From Chondrosia reniformis (lineage: Eukaryota; Porifera; Demospongiae; Chondrillida; Chondrillidae): a stretch of DNA of 64,000 nt. The notes below the pieces were generated by a model that saw nothing but the letters and a program-made list of their open reading frames with translations, ran no database searches and was not told the DNA's origin. The stretch covers positions 1,242,501 to 1,306,500 of the forward strand of contig OX359202.1 of assembly GCA_947172415.1 (NCBI GenBank). Reading direction: 5' to 3'. This document shows, piece by piece, positions 22,001-37,400 of this stretch. Position 1 is the stretch's first letter; each line of letters starts with the position of its first letter. Both the position numbers and the translations under genes were made by a program.

Positions 22001-24002
22001 CTCCTCCTGCAAACTAGCTAATTCTGAGCTTTCCATCGCTTCCAGATGTCTTGTCACTCTTTCTCTTTCTTCAGCTGCTTCCTGAGATTTTGTCAATTCC
22101 TCCTCCCTCTCTCCTGGATCTGGTTTTACCTTTTCCTCTTGTTTCTCCTCTTCCTCGTTGTCATAATCCCTTCCCAGTGCTCTGTGTAACCTGAAATTAA
22201 TGATCTTTACAATGGTAAAGTAAAGAAAAATGACTGCTCCGAAGACAGACCATGCAATAGCCCAACCAGATATATTGGAAACACTGATAGCCTACGAAAA
22301 AGAGATATGTCAAAGAAAGAAAATAAATGTACATATCTCAAAACAGTAAATAAAGAGATTTTTTAACTACATATATACGTACGTGCATCCATGAATAATC
22401 TAACACACCATTTTCATAGAGTGTTAATGTTATTGCCACAGGAATCCAACCAAAATATGCAAATGAGACCAGATACGTACTTCAGATGAAGAAGTTTGTC
22501 AGACTTCTGTAACCAAGTGAACAACCCCTTTGGATACCCAAGTACTAACAAGTGTAACAATCGGCCAGAGGGAAAATAAAATTATAGAAATTGAGGTCGT
22601 GGTATAAAACACAGTTTGACTTCATTTCTTGGTTAAACGTTTTGACCCCGGGGTCTTCTTCAGTGACCCATGATAATTGGCCGGATTACCTGGATTCAAT
22701 CACATGTATAGAGATGTAATTTATTTTAGTAAAGTGAAGTAAAGTTAAGGTAATGCAGTGATATCTGTTAAACTGGCAATGGCCACTAGCCAAAATGAGT
22801 TACTACCATATATAGCGGGAAAATTTGCAAGGACTTCAATTTCGTTTTTTTGAGAGCTACTTCTCCAAATGGCCAAAATTTCTTCCACCATTCTTTGAGT
22901 TTCATGTGTTTTAGTTTTGTCCCACTCTCTGAAACTCAGTGAAACTAAGAATCACAAACAAGGACTTTTTCAAAGATTCATGAAAAGTTTTATCCTTTAA
23001 AATATCCCGCTATATGATACTGAGGCACCAGTGAAAGGAAGCTACAAAAGAAAGGTCAACTTAATTAAGTTAAACTGTTGTTAAAGAAACAATCGGGAGA
23101 GGATTACAATATATAAATATATGCATATACTGTTGTAAGCAAACAGTAAGGATAATAGCATATTAAACTGCTCACTCAATTGATCTATGTATTAGTTATA
23201 GCCCTGAGCTGAGAACAGTAGCCTGAATATAATAATACGAGGCCAAGGCAGAGTAATTATATTCCGAGGTAATGGCCTATAACTGATTTATACCCCATTG
23301 CCCTGGCATGTAGCCGGTAGCTGTAAGCTGACTGGTCGAGGCGAGGTGTGGCATGGCATTTAAGCACTTCCTGTTATCAGCACACTGTATATGGTAGATA
23401 ATGCCTTATTAGCTCGTTGCCATGGCAATGGGGTAAAAATAAGGCTAAATCAGCTATACTGCATCACATAAAAACAACCACATAGATTCAAAATTCCATC
23501 TAGTTAGTAAACCATAATGTCACACCCTTCTAATTCAATGAACCATTTTGGGAAGCTGTCAGCCATTTTCAACCAATTAATTAAAATGGCCGCCCGATCA
23601 GACACATGACCTACAAAAGTGTATTTAGTTTCAAACTTTTTTGGGAAAGAGACACATATATCATTATCTGGTCAGCAACAAAATGTGCCAGCCCTAAGTT
23701 ACTTTAGCTGGTAACACAAAGACTTTATTGTTTTATAAAAATTCTACATGTAATCCACCTCGGATCCCATTAACAACAAAACGGGTATCTCCTCTATACA
23801 TACAATAGCAGATTGAAACTGTTTTTCATTAACTTACATAAAACATGGCCAAAGGTGGTACAAAGAACATGAGAGCTGTGTAAATGTGAAATATGGCAAC
23901 ATATTTCCAGTTTCTTGGGGCGTGGATTGGCAGGACGAATCCACCAGTTATTGATGCTAGAATGCCAAAATAAAATACTCTAGCCGAGTTGCCTAATTTC
24001 AT
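1081..24002 (-). CDS. PCNX: Pecanex-family multipass membrane protein (3' partial)
   Basis: Pecanex proteins are large multipass membrane proteins of the ER/secretory pathway; the fly founder affects Notch signalling. Twenty-one exons were assembled with matching phases at all 20 junctions (minus strand): 24002-23838, 22291-21619, 21119-21091, 20712-20094, 16009-15814, 14455-14261, 13217-13058, 11564-11387, 10971-10861, 8458-8188, 7043-6905, 5841-5749, 5007-4857, 4406-4271, 4001-3824, 3566-3458, 3022-2884, 2804-2743, 2556-2087, 1763-1536, 1178-1081, about 1466 residues. Family hallmarks are visible: an N-terminal hydrophobic pair ending in [22 protein letters not shown] and [59 protein letters not shown]; and the Pecanex_C signature [16 protein letters not shown]. 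Exon 2 encodes a long acidic low-complexity segment. The start ATG follows an in-frame stop nine bases upstream. The introns hold most of the repeats listed here. Family assignment is very secure; individual splice sites are inferred. Confidence 0.93.
4025..4215 (-). mobile_element. Short dispersed repeat with hammerhead-like core (family H2)
   Basis: A pecanex-intron copy of a repeat of about 220 bp seen at least eight times in the window. On the minus strand 4207-4162 reads stem I GGGUCA, core CUGAUGA, a short GGG/CCC stem, GAAAC, loop AGCU, GUC, then UGGCCC. GGGUCA and UGGCCC pair over six positions with one G-U. The element's other end carries a conserved tail (TCCTCATCCAAAGCTCTCAC type). 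Confidence 0.7.
5448..5672 (+). mobile_element. Short dispersed repeat with hammerhead-like core (family H2)
   Basis: Plus-strand copy in a pecanex intron. The core lies at 5490-5535: GGGTCA, CTGATGA, GGG...CCC, GAAAC, AGCT, GTC, TGGCCC. It is followed by a purine-rich stretch and the family's conserved tail, ending near the motif AATGGTGTACTAGATTATTC. It is one of the most complete copies here. Confidence 0.7.
5880..6063 (+). mobile_element. Short dispersed repeat with hammerhead-like core (family H2, diverged)
   Basis: Second plus-strand copy, about 210 bp after the previous one. The core at 5953-6000 keeps CTGATGA, GAAACAGCTGTC and most of stem I (GGGTCA against TGGCCA, outermost pair lost). 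The stem II side has drifted (AAGGTT...TTCACA), so this copy is probably dead as a ribozyme. Confidence 0.6.
7136..7230. repeat. GGGAGGGGCATTTA tandem repeat
   Basis: About six units of a 14-15 bp repeat whose unit is GGGAGGGGCATTTA. Read in reverse complement it matches the larger array at 10245-10566, so both arrays belong to one minisatellite family present in opposite orientations. The G-runs could form G-quadruplexes on this strand. Confidence 0.8.
7366..7543. repeat. CCCT/CCTCC polypyrimidine tract
   Basis: Almost pure C/T on the plus strand (CCCT tetranucleotides mixed with runs of C). It lies in a pecanex intron just upstream of the exon at 7043-6905, so the pre-mRNA carries a long GGGA-rich purine tract. 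It opens artefactual Pro/Ser and Gly/Arg/Glu reading frames in all directions; none is a gene. Confidence 0.9.
8068..8124. repeat. Short hairpin repeat
   Basis: Inverted arms AGCCAGACCCTTCC and its reverse complement GGAAAGGGTCTGGCT enclose about 25 bp. A small fold-back sequence in a pecanex intron; too short to assign to a transposon family. Confidence 0.55.
10245..10566. repeat. CCCCCTTCCCCCTAAATGC minisatellite
   Basis: About sixteen units of 19-20 bp with small variants (CTTCCCC, CTCCCC). It lies within a pecanex intron. On the minus strand, which is the transcribed sense of pecanex, it is a G-run array with strong G-quadruplex potential. It is related to the inverted array at 7136-7230. 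Confidence 0.9.
10612..10765. mobile_element. Fold-back element, 154 bp
   Basis: Imperfect inverted arms of about 43 bp (GGTTCATCTTTGGTCTTTTG at 10612 against its reverse complement ending at 10765) flank a centre containing GGGGTCTTCTTCAG. It has the same architecture as the larger element at 13277-13475 and shares sequence with repeats near 28625-28690 and 51160-51290. No coding capacity. Confidence 0.65.
11011..11321. repeat. GGATGGGT/GGATGGAT minisatellite
   Basis: About 300 bp of 4- and 8-bp units (ATGG, GGATGGGT) interrupted by TTGATGAAT variants. It lies in the pecanex intron between the exons at 11387 and 10971. It makes a spurious Thr/His/Pro/Ser-rich reading frame that runs into the real exon at 11387-11564; the repeat itself is not coding. 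Confidence 0.92.
11645..11835 (-). mobile_element. Dispersed repeat carrying a canonical hammerhead (family H1, copy A)
   Basis: A sequence of about 190 bp that matches 21290-21490 in reverse complement along most of its length. Shared blocks include the GAGTACTTGTTAAG type end, the conserved AGCCACTC/GAGTGGCT inverted pair (11708-11715 and 11790-11797) and the ATTGTGCTCCTCAGGAGACA type tail. A tail fragment also occurs near 40330-40370. It lies in a pecanex intron. Confidence 0.7.
11730..11774 (-). ncRNA. Hammerhead ribozyme motif, minus strand
   Basis: Read on the minus strand from 11774: stem I GCUAUA; core CUGAUGA; stem II GUCC, loop, GGAC; GAAAC; four-base loop AGCU; GUC; stem I return UAUGGC. 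All invariant hammerhead positions (CUGANGA, GAAA, and a UH cleavage triplet, here GUC) are present. Stem I pairs six of six (one G-U), stem II four of four. Stem III is only A-U plus C-G, the minimal form known from hammerheads of Penelope-like elements and metazoan retrozymes. An outer AGCCACUC/GAGUGGCU pair encloses it. Activity is inferred, not shown. Confidence 0.8.
12470..12650. mobile_element. Dispersed hairpin repeat, copy 1 of 2
   Basis: It matches 36280-36455 closely over about 175 bp, including TATTCCACAACTGAAGTA, a palindrome AATAAGAG...CTCTTATT, CTCAGTAAACGCCTATAAGC and GGAGTGTATAACAGTTATAC. This copy is in a pecanex intron, the other in a striatin intron. No coding capacity; a related palindrome appears near 23220-23300. 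Confidence 0.7.
13277..13475. mobile_element. Long fold-back element, 199 bp
   Basis: Inverted arms of about 80 bp (13277-13361 and 13393-13475) differ at only a few positions and surround 31 bp. On the minus strand the centre reads CUGAAGA, A, GACCCC, CUG, GGGUC, GAAAC: hammerhead-like strands plus one extra A, with no placeable cleavage triplet. It lies in the intron just upstream of the pecanex exon at 13217-13058. Confidence 0.75.
13781..13903. repeat. 20-bp tandem repeat
   Basis: Six to seven near-identical units of CAAGCCACCTTCTCCTATAA. It lies in a pecanex intron and is non-coding. Confidence 0.9.
15186..15510 (-). mobile_element. Family H2 repeat, apparently two nested or adjacent copies
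   Basis: The block at 15310-15510 is a nearly full copy in minus orientation with core 15459-15414: GGAUCA, CUGAUGA, GGG...CCC, GAAAC, GGCU, GUC, UGACCC. One stem I pair is mismatched. A second tail fragment (AGAGTCTTGGATGAGGATAT at 15211) precedes it. It lies in the pecanex intron between the exons at 16009-15814 and 14455-14261. Confidence 0.6.
15598..15800. mobile_element. 203-bp MITE with 9-bp target duplication at a splice donor
   Basis: Terminal inverted repeats TAGTCTGGCTTGCTAGACC (left) and its reverse complement (right) extend to about 26 bp with a few mismatches. The flanks are AGATGTAAC (15589-15597) and AGATGCAAC (15801-15809), a 9-bp target-site duplication with one substitution. 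The right copy is part of the pecanex 5' splice site: the minus-strand intron starts at 15813 and reads GTAAGTTGCATCT before the element. The insertion therefore landed 13 bases inside the intron and left the donor intact. Confidence 0.8.
17455..17550. repeat. 48-bp direct tandem duplication
   Basis: CCTTACCATATTAGGAAGAC and the following bases up to AACAAGGGGTGG occur twice in a row, identical or almost so, 48 bp apart. A recent simple duplication inside an intron. Confidence 0.85.
19441..19514. repeat. 25-bp unit repeated three times
   Basis: Three perfect head-to-tail copies of a unit beginning TACAGTACCAGTTACAATAT. Non-coding, in a pecanex intron. Confidence 0.9.
20800..20905 (-). mobile_element. 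Family H2 repeat, tail fragment
   Basis: It contains the conserved tail (AGAGTAAAGG, CCTATAGGGA, GAGCTTTGGATAAGGATATA) but stops before the hammerhead core. A truncated copy in the intron between the pecanex exons at 21091 and 20712. Confidence 0.6.
21290..21490 (+). mobile_element. Dispersed repeat carrying a canonical hammerhead (family H1, copy B)
   Basis: Plus-strand counterpart of 11645-11835. It has the outer inverted pair AGCCACTC (21323-21330) and GAGTGGCT (21405-21412), which encloses the ribozyme motif, and the CTCCTCAGGAGACATGAGTG tail. No coding capacity. It sits in the pecanex intron between the exons at 21619 and 21119, antisense to pecanex. Confidence 0.7.
21346..21390 (+). 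ncRNA. Hammerhead ribozyme motif, plus strand
   Basis: GCCATA (stem I), CTGATGA, GTTC, loop TAATAA, GGAC, GAAAC, AGCT, GTC, TATGGC. Stem I GCCAUA/UAUGGC is a perfect six pairs. Stem II is four pairs with one U-G. The cleavage triplet GUC ends at 21384. Compared with copy A, stem I changes from a U-G to a C-G pair and stem II from C-G to U-G, so both differences keep pairing. The distal AGCCACUC/GAGUGGCU helix is also kept. Confidence 0.82.
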
Positions 24003-24399
24003 GTTTCTCTATAAAGGATTAATAAAAAAATGGCAGACAGGGTCAAAGATAAGTAAACTCACATAAAATTATCAGTACATAAAGAGACAAATTCAATCCA
24101 ACAAAGTATTAAATTGACGTATATTTACTTACAGCGCGTTCAGAGAATAATGATAAGGTATACCATAAGTAATAACGAAATTACTTGCCAGGGCTAACGG
24201 CGTCCACGGGCGGCCATATGATATGATAACCCTTTACTATATTTAGCACCCGCCCACAAACCCGTTCACTCGTGACGTCACTAACAGTTTAAAGGGTTGT
24301 ATCTCGGTTGACCGAGTTAGTCTACTCTGTTATATTTAGTTTTCAAGGGCTGGACCCTCAAGAGCAAATTTACAACAATTTAGTTATTAGTATAGTGAG
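24003..24399. promoter_or_regulatory. Shared head-to-head upstream region, pecanex / MLK
   Basis: The start codons of pecanex (24002, minus) and the kinase (24400, plus) face away from each other across 397 bp. The interval probably holds both promoters and 5' UTRs. It includes a CG-containing patch near 24190-24280 (GGCGTCCACGGGCGGCC, CCCGTTCACTCGTGACGTCA) with a CRE-like TGACGTCA, unlike the AT-rich flanks. No experimental support. Confidence 0.45.
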
Positions 24400-31228
<6,829 letters not shown>

Positions 31229-31799
31229 CTTCAGCACTTAAACCCATGAGATAAACTTCATTTCTACACAATTCAAGAATTGCACATATGTTTGCCTATT
31301 AAGTAATTTCTCAACTATGACTTCTTTCTAAATGTATAATATTTGACTTGTTGCCTTTTAATATTTGGTAACTTCTTTGTTTATTGTTTGTTGTTTTGTT
31401 TTCATGTTACTGTTTTTGATATCAGATATTTTGTTTTTTGTCCAGTCAATTTCTGTCTGTATTAATTTTGTGTACATATTTTATATAACACGTTTGTTAA
31501 GCACAAGGATCAATTCCATTGGTCATTGGAGGTGTTGGCAATTCCGGCTTCCTTTCGTCACGTGTAACCTTGCAAATGGCGACGCAGTCTTCGAGACTTT
31601 CTGGCTAATTAATTATGATATGGGTACGCCGATACTACAAGTCACGAAGTACTGTACCTCAAGATTGAACTAATATCATTTGTCAAGTTTTAAGAACAAA
31701 TATGAGGCCTAAACATGTTCAGTGCACCGTTTAAGTAATAATACTAGCACAAATACGTACTACTATGTAAACCGTTTGGATGGAACCAGAGCTTGCCTG
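31229..31799. other. Convergent 3' region between MLK and profilin
   Basis: 571 bp between two stop codons on opposite strands; it should hold both 3' UTRs. It is T-rich in its first half. No convincing reading frame or repeat is seen. Confidence 0.5.
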
Positions 31800-32219
31800 T
31801 TACATATCCATTTTCTCTAAATATGTCGCAACTGCGTACACCGCCTTGTTCGCATATCCCTGTTGAGAATCCCTCGGACAATGAGCAACTATAACTGCTG
31901 TTTTTGAAGCTTGCAATGTAACTGCTCCTGAACCGCATTTTGCTAATACTATTTTATCTTCATCAACTCTTAGAAAGATGCAATAAGTACCTTCACAGTG
32001 AACACCAGATATCATGAAGTCTGTGAAGTCCTTGGATTTAAAACACTTTGCTATAGTTTTTGCTTCATCTGGGGAGATTTTAAATGAGTTAATATGATCT
32101 TTCGTCGTCCACATGGCTCCTCCGTCCAGGCCAATTATACATGCTCTATCTACATGACTTTTCCCAGTTGGATCCTTTGACTGAGCAATAATATTATCAA
32201 TGTAACCGTCCCAGGACAT
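31800..32219 (-). CDS. PFN: Profilin
   Basis: Profilin binds actin monomers, polyproline ligands and phosphoinositides, and feeds actin to formins and Ena/VASP. A single exon encodes 139 aa, the usual profilin length. Starting at the second in-frame Met gives MSWDGYIDNII, the normal profilin N-terminus (the W and Y line the polyproline groove); an upstream ATG would add eight residues unlike the family. Further signatures are ACIIGLDGGAMWTT, GVHCEGTYCIFLRVDEDKI and the C-terminal ANKAVYAVATYLEKMDM. It is tail-to-tail with the MLK gene and head-to-head with the YHYH gene. Confidence 0.93.
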   Translation of the reverse strand: MSWDGYIDNIIAQSKDPTGKSHVDRACIIGLDGGAMWTTKDHINSFKISPDEAKTIAKCFKSKDFTDFMISGVHCEGTYCIFLRVDEDKIVLAKCGSGAVTLQASKTAVIVAHCPRDSQQGYANKAVYAVATYLEKMDM

Positions 32220-32664
32220 TATAAAAAGCTTCACAATAAGCACAAAGAGCAGCTCAAAAAGAAACTGAAAAATACAACTGTTCTACCTCAGTCCTAAATT
32301 CTGTTCATCGCCATTTGGGCACGAAATATCGGTCCTCCCCTAGCATAGAATAATCGATAATTCGTATTGAACTGAAACTAGCCCTTTCGTGTAAGTAAAT
32401 CGAAAATGTTTTCCACCAAAGAAGATCCCCTCATTCACATGAATGCGGCAAGCATAAGACAGTACTGAATAGTCTGACCCTAAACGGCTTCCAAAATATT
32501 TCTTGCCACGCCTTATTTGCGTAGAGAAACATAGACTTACGTGACGAAATTGGGAGGAGGGAAAGTGGGTGTATCCACCAAAGCTGATCATGCTCCGCTA
32601 CTAGCGCTAATTGCTATAAAATTCGTCCTCTTGAAATTCTAAACTATCTGCAGGAGCTGAAAAG
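32220..32664. promoter_or_regulatory. Shared head-to-head upstream region, profilin / YHYH gene
   Basis: 445 bp separate the two divergent start codons, so both promoters must lie here or in 5' UTR introns. No conserved core motif was recognised by eye. No supported reading frame. Confidence 0.4.
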
Positions 32665-33912
32665 ATGCTAAAGGTAAAAATGTTATTACCTCGCACTATC
32701 ACAGCACATATTTAGACTCGGAGATCACGTTAATGTGATTCAGCATATATATGTAAACTTTGAGTATATATGTAAGCATGGAGTAATTACAGATCAAATT
32801 TGTTCACTTAGAAATTCTTCTGATTCTAGTTTTATTATTATATATCCTCATCCAAAATTCTTACTAGGTTTACTGACTAGTTTTATATATAATTAGATTA
32901 TTTATGGGTATTTCTGATCCATCTGCTATAGATTGTTGCCCTCTCCATCCTGATATGGACAGTCAACTGCCAGATGGGCCCTCCCCCCGGTGGCATGATG
33001 ACAGAGTGTGATGAAGTCTGTGACTACACAATGATGTACAAGGCAGACATATACACTGAAGAGGACCCTAACTACATTGTCGTGCGGACCAGTACATGTC
33101 CACCTTATGGAGATGGAACTAGAGGATGGAATAATCCTGGAGATGCATGCGTCAGGCACACAAACTATTACATTCCTAAAGAGCCTTTTAGTAGCAATAC
33201 ACCAATACCAGTTGGAGAAGAACATTCTGAATATAATTCAATTACCTATCTAAAAGAGGATCCTAGACCGGTCTTTGGGGCAATTGGTGTTTTAGTTAAC
33301 GGGGTCAATATTTTTGGAGTAGGTTCACCTTGTGGGTTTGGATCTTCATGTCCTAACGAGGATCCTAATGCTCCATCAGTATATGTGGATGCAGTTGACT
33401 CCGAGGGTCAAACTCTGGATGAATGCGCAGGCCATTCAAATCCAATTACCGGCTATCATATCCATGCAGGTTTCAACATTGACAATAACACACAGCGAAC
33501 AAGATGTTCGTTACCTAACGATGAAGATGGTAAGCATTCTGCTCTCTTAGGATGGATGTTTGATGGCCATGCCATATATGGAATGAGATCACTTAATGGA
33601 ATAGTTCCTGATGATTTGGATAACTGCAGCGGCCATACCCATGAAATCAATGGCAAAGAAGTCTACCATTATCATCTTCCTGCCTCATATCCCTGGATAA
33701 TTGGATGCTTTAAATCATGTCCATACCAAAATAATAATCCAATGGAATTTAACAACCTGGTCTATGCTGATGGAGATCCGTATGGCTGTGAAGGAATGCT
33801 TCCAGAGGCGGTCTTTGTACCTGATGCTGGCAATGGGGCTACTGCAAGAGCCACTGGTACAGCTTTGGCTGGATTGGTGGCCCTGTTTATGTGCATAATG
33901 GTAGTTATGTAA
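32665..33912 (+). CDS. Secreted YHYH-domain protein
   Basis: Two exons, 32665-32673 and 32932-33912, give 329 aa. The first exon encodes only Met-Leu-Lys and splices in phase 0 onto IVALSILIWTVNCQ, which completes a signal peptide. The mature part is Cys-rich. It carries the YHYH signature with its usual context: YHIHAG near residue 178, LLGWMFDGHAIYG near 208, DLDNCSGHTHEINGKEVYHYH ending near 251 (two blocks, DLDNCSGHTH and EINGKEVYHYH), then PASYPWIIGCFKSCP. The C-terminus is short and hydrophobic (ALAGLVALFMCIMVVM) after a small-residue stretch, suggesting a GPI anchor or single membrane segment. YHYH domains are widespread in bacteria and marine eukaryotes, and their function is largely unknown; the clustered histidines suggest metal binding. 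Confidence 0.85.
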
Positions 33913-34141
33913 ACTGTATGTGTAGCTGTTTGATTAACATTGTATAACCAAAGGTGTTGCACAACAGTGTAGCAGTTTATAATAATATATAGTAATGTGA
34001 GACAGATGTAGTTCCAAAAATATTTTGTCAGTTCATTGAACACAACTTTGTTCAAATTGTCATTACAATGTTTAATATGTGAAACATATATAACTTGATT
34101 AGCAATGTAGTACTATAACAATCTCATCTTTGTCATGCAAT

Positions 34142-34441
34142 TTAATAAGACCTTGGTCTTCCAATCAAGATCAGATATTGCTTGCTTAATTGGTCAGGAT
34201 AATATCTCCCAGTTATTTCTATCATTTCTAATTTTGTCCGCTGTCTACTATTTCCTCGCAGTGACGCATCATTTTTAATTCGATGTATAAATTGTGAGCC
34301 TCCATCAGACAACGAACGACATGTAGGGGAATTGGAATTAAATTTGCCGCGTACGACAGATAAATGATATTCATAGATAAAGTGAAAAAATGGATGCCGA
34401 CAGCCACGTTTGGTTGGGATAGTTAACGTTTGATTTTCCAT
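34142..34441 (-). CDS. Small conserved-looking protein, function unknown
   Basis: An uninterrupted 99-residue frame beginning MENQTLTIPTKRGCRHP. I do not recognise the family. It is basic, has no signal peptide or membrane segment, and contains HPFFHFIYEYHLSVVRGKF and QRTKLEMIEITGRYYPDQLS. I keep it because its ATG lies 28 bp from the divergent striatin ATG, its composition is non-repetitive, and its 3' end faces the YHYH gene without overlap. It could be intronless or a first exon. Confidence 0.55.
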   Translation of the reverse strand: MENQTLTIPTKRGCRHPFFHFIYEYHLSVVRGKFNSNSPTCRSLSDGGSQFIHRIKNDASLRGNSRQRTKLEMIEITGRYYPDQLSKQYLILIGRPRSY

Positions 34442-34469
34442 TGTTTCTGTAAATACATTAGCGACTATA
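34442..34469. promoter_or_regulatory. 28-bp divergent start-codon gap (bidirectional promoter zone)
   Basis: Only 28 bp separate the ATG of the 99-residue protein (minus) from the ATG of striatin (plus). Either the two transcripts have almost no 5' leader, or each promoter lies within the other gene's transcribed region and the 5' ends overlap. No TATA-like box is seen in the gap. Confidence 0.5.
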
Positions 34470-37400
34470 ATGGATGAGAATATCAGAGAACAGCCAAACT
34501 ACACTTTACCGGGTGTTCTTCACTTTATTAAACACGAATGGTCGAGGTTTGAAGTGGAGAGAGCGAACTGGGACGTGGAACGAACTGAACTTCAAGTGAG
34601 TAGAGAAAGCTTTGTAAGGAAGTACGAATATTCCCTTTTTTGTAAACATGTCGTCAAAGAAGTAATTGATTAATTTTGGTAGCTTTAGTAATCTCTGTTT
34701 TAGCGTGGAATTTCATCTCCCATCCTCGAAGCCATCTCATAAGAGGATGGCGTTGGTTTAAATGGCGCCTTTTAATTGACAGCTATCCTTGTACTGCTTA
34801 TAAATGAAGTTTCGTTTACATAATATTAACATTACTCGGTTTCCATAACTTGACTGGGTTAAACAGTAATAGGAAACAGTCCTGATGTCCTGATAATATG
34901 TCCTTAGTATACATGCCAGTGTCATGTGCAATATAGTCAATTAGGGGATTTTCTGGAAACTTGAAGAAACGCACTTTGTGACACAAGGTGAATGTGATAT
35001 AATGTAAATTTTCATCTTTTTCTCAAGACCTCAGAAGTTACCTAATTCAGTTAAATAAACAATTAAATAGTTTTCTTTTGTAGGTACAGCTATATGTAGT
35101 TTTAAGCAAAGGAGATACTTGAAGAAATATATTGTAATAGGAACTAAAGCTTCCTCGTTATCGAGTTTTGTAGCTGGATTAATACTCTATTCTCACACTC
35201 AATCTACGTATACATAGGCAGGAACATATATTTGTAAGGAATCTGGCTAAATGGAATGTATGGAATGCCATCCTAGTGGGGGTTGTAACCTTTAATAATA
35301 TTCACGACCTCTACTTGTCTCTGGCCTAACCAATACATACATATCGCTGACCGTTAATACATCAAATTATTATACAATTACAAGTACTACTCTGATGTCA
35401 CATGCTCTTCTGAAGCAAATTGTTGATGTTAAACTTCCTTTTTATGATACATTAGTTGTGGTTTGATTATCAACATAATAATAACTTTTGGTTTGGTAGT
35501 CGTTGGTTCCTCAGTCCTCAGTTGGCTCATGTGACTATAGGGAAGATCTCTGTCGTACCTCTTGTCTTTCATTTGCATGTGTGCACTTTGAGGAAGTCTT
35601 ATAAATGCTTGAAGCTATGTAACTGGAGCTGTGTCACAGGATATGTCTTTGAAAAGTGAACTTCCTCGAGGAAAAATAATTGCAATTTAGCACTGTGGGC
35701 TGCAATAGGTGTGGTATAATATTGGTTATGGGTGGGGTATGTTGCACCTTACCCGAGGGGTCATGGGTGGGGTATGTTGCACCTTACCCAAGGGGTCATG
35801 GGTGGGGTATGTTGCACCTTACCCGAGGGGTCATGGGTGGGGTATGTTGCACCTTACCCAAGGGGTCATGGGTGGGGTATGTTGCACCTTACCCAAGGGG
35901 TCATGGGTGGGATATGACGGTTATTTGTTCACACATGTTAAGGTCCAACCTTCTTGTCTTGCAGGCAAAGATAGCTTTCTTACAAGGAGAGAGGAGAGGA
36001 CAGGAGAACCTCAAGAGAGACCTAGTGAGAAGAATAAAGATGTTAGAATATGCACTTAAGCAGGAAAGGTGAGAGACGATATATCCCCATATCTTGTATC
36101 ACAATATATGTACATACATACATATGTATAATATCATGAATACAGTATGTATGATATGGCAAGTGTCTCTGTATAATATTGTCTTGGCTGTACATATTCA
36201 TATACCAATGTAAATGTACTAATAAATTAGAAGGCCCTATATCTCCATACCTTAACCTATCACAATATACATACATAAGGCAAATTATATTCCACAACTG
36301 AAGTATAACTACAATAAGAGGCACTTTGGCCTCTTATTATAGTTATACCATGCGATATCCCACTAATAACTCAGTAAACGCCTATAAGCTTGCGTTGTCC
36401 TGCAAAAATGCAAGAAAAACCTAGGGGCGGAGTGTATAACAGTTATACAGTATCACTTTGTGGTGTATCAATTATACATTGGGTGCAAATTAGAAGGTCC
36501 TATTTTATTCTCTCTCTATTGGTTGATATGAGTGGTACATCCACTGACTGTATTACTTTTATTTGTACAAATGTTCCTTAGAGTTGGCTGATTCTTAATT
36601 TATAGTTTTAATAAAGTTAAGAGTTGTTGAGCCTCCAACTAGTGGCAAGTATTTTCACAATTAGTACCTTAATTCATGTCTGTCTTGGGGGGTATATGGT
36701 ACTCAAGATTAGCAGAAATTTGTAGCTTTATTATTAGAATGACACAAAATTAAGCTTAATTGCTATTAAAAGTTAGTTTCCCTTGTTTGTACTCTCTCCC
36801 TTTGTCATTGAGAATGTTTGGCCGGTTACCACATGTATCCTAGCAACACATGTGATAGTGTACAAGGAATTTCACAGTACTAGTTCTGGCATCAACCGGA
36901 AGTCAGCCGTCTAAGGACAAGTTGTATGGTACTGTATTTCTTTGAAGACATTTCTTGGGTTTCACAGTTACTGTACCTAATTGTACTGCAACTAGGATGC
37001 ATCACTATGGCTTCTACAGAGTGATTGCGCAATAACATCTCACTATTGCACAAGTCCATATAGGAATCTTTGCAAGGATGTTTTCTATTTCACATGATAT
37101 TATAATATCCTATTCATCTCATTCCCTCATTGCCTTCATGAAGTATTCTTGAGAATATTTTCAACTGGAGAACTAACCCACACACATTCTTTCCTTACAT
37201 TACTGAATATACATATGTACGTATATTCAGTAATTAGTGTAGATTTGATTGAATCTTTTAGTTTGCCCTAGGATGTGATTCTTGTCTTGTCCCTCTCTAC
37301 TGGGACTGAAAGCTGCTTCTGAGAGCTGCAACGCTGGCACAGCTTTGCCTTATATTACAAATGTCTTCCACATGTCTCCATGACCATTTGCCTATATTGC

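Noticed and set aside
35680-36072. Repeat protein frames over the 35-bp array
   Set aside because: Spurious frames through the minisatellite. Only 35965-36068 is coding, as striatin exon 2, with correct phases on both sides.
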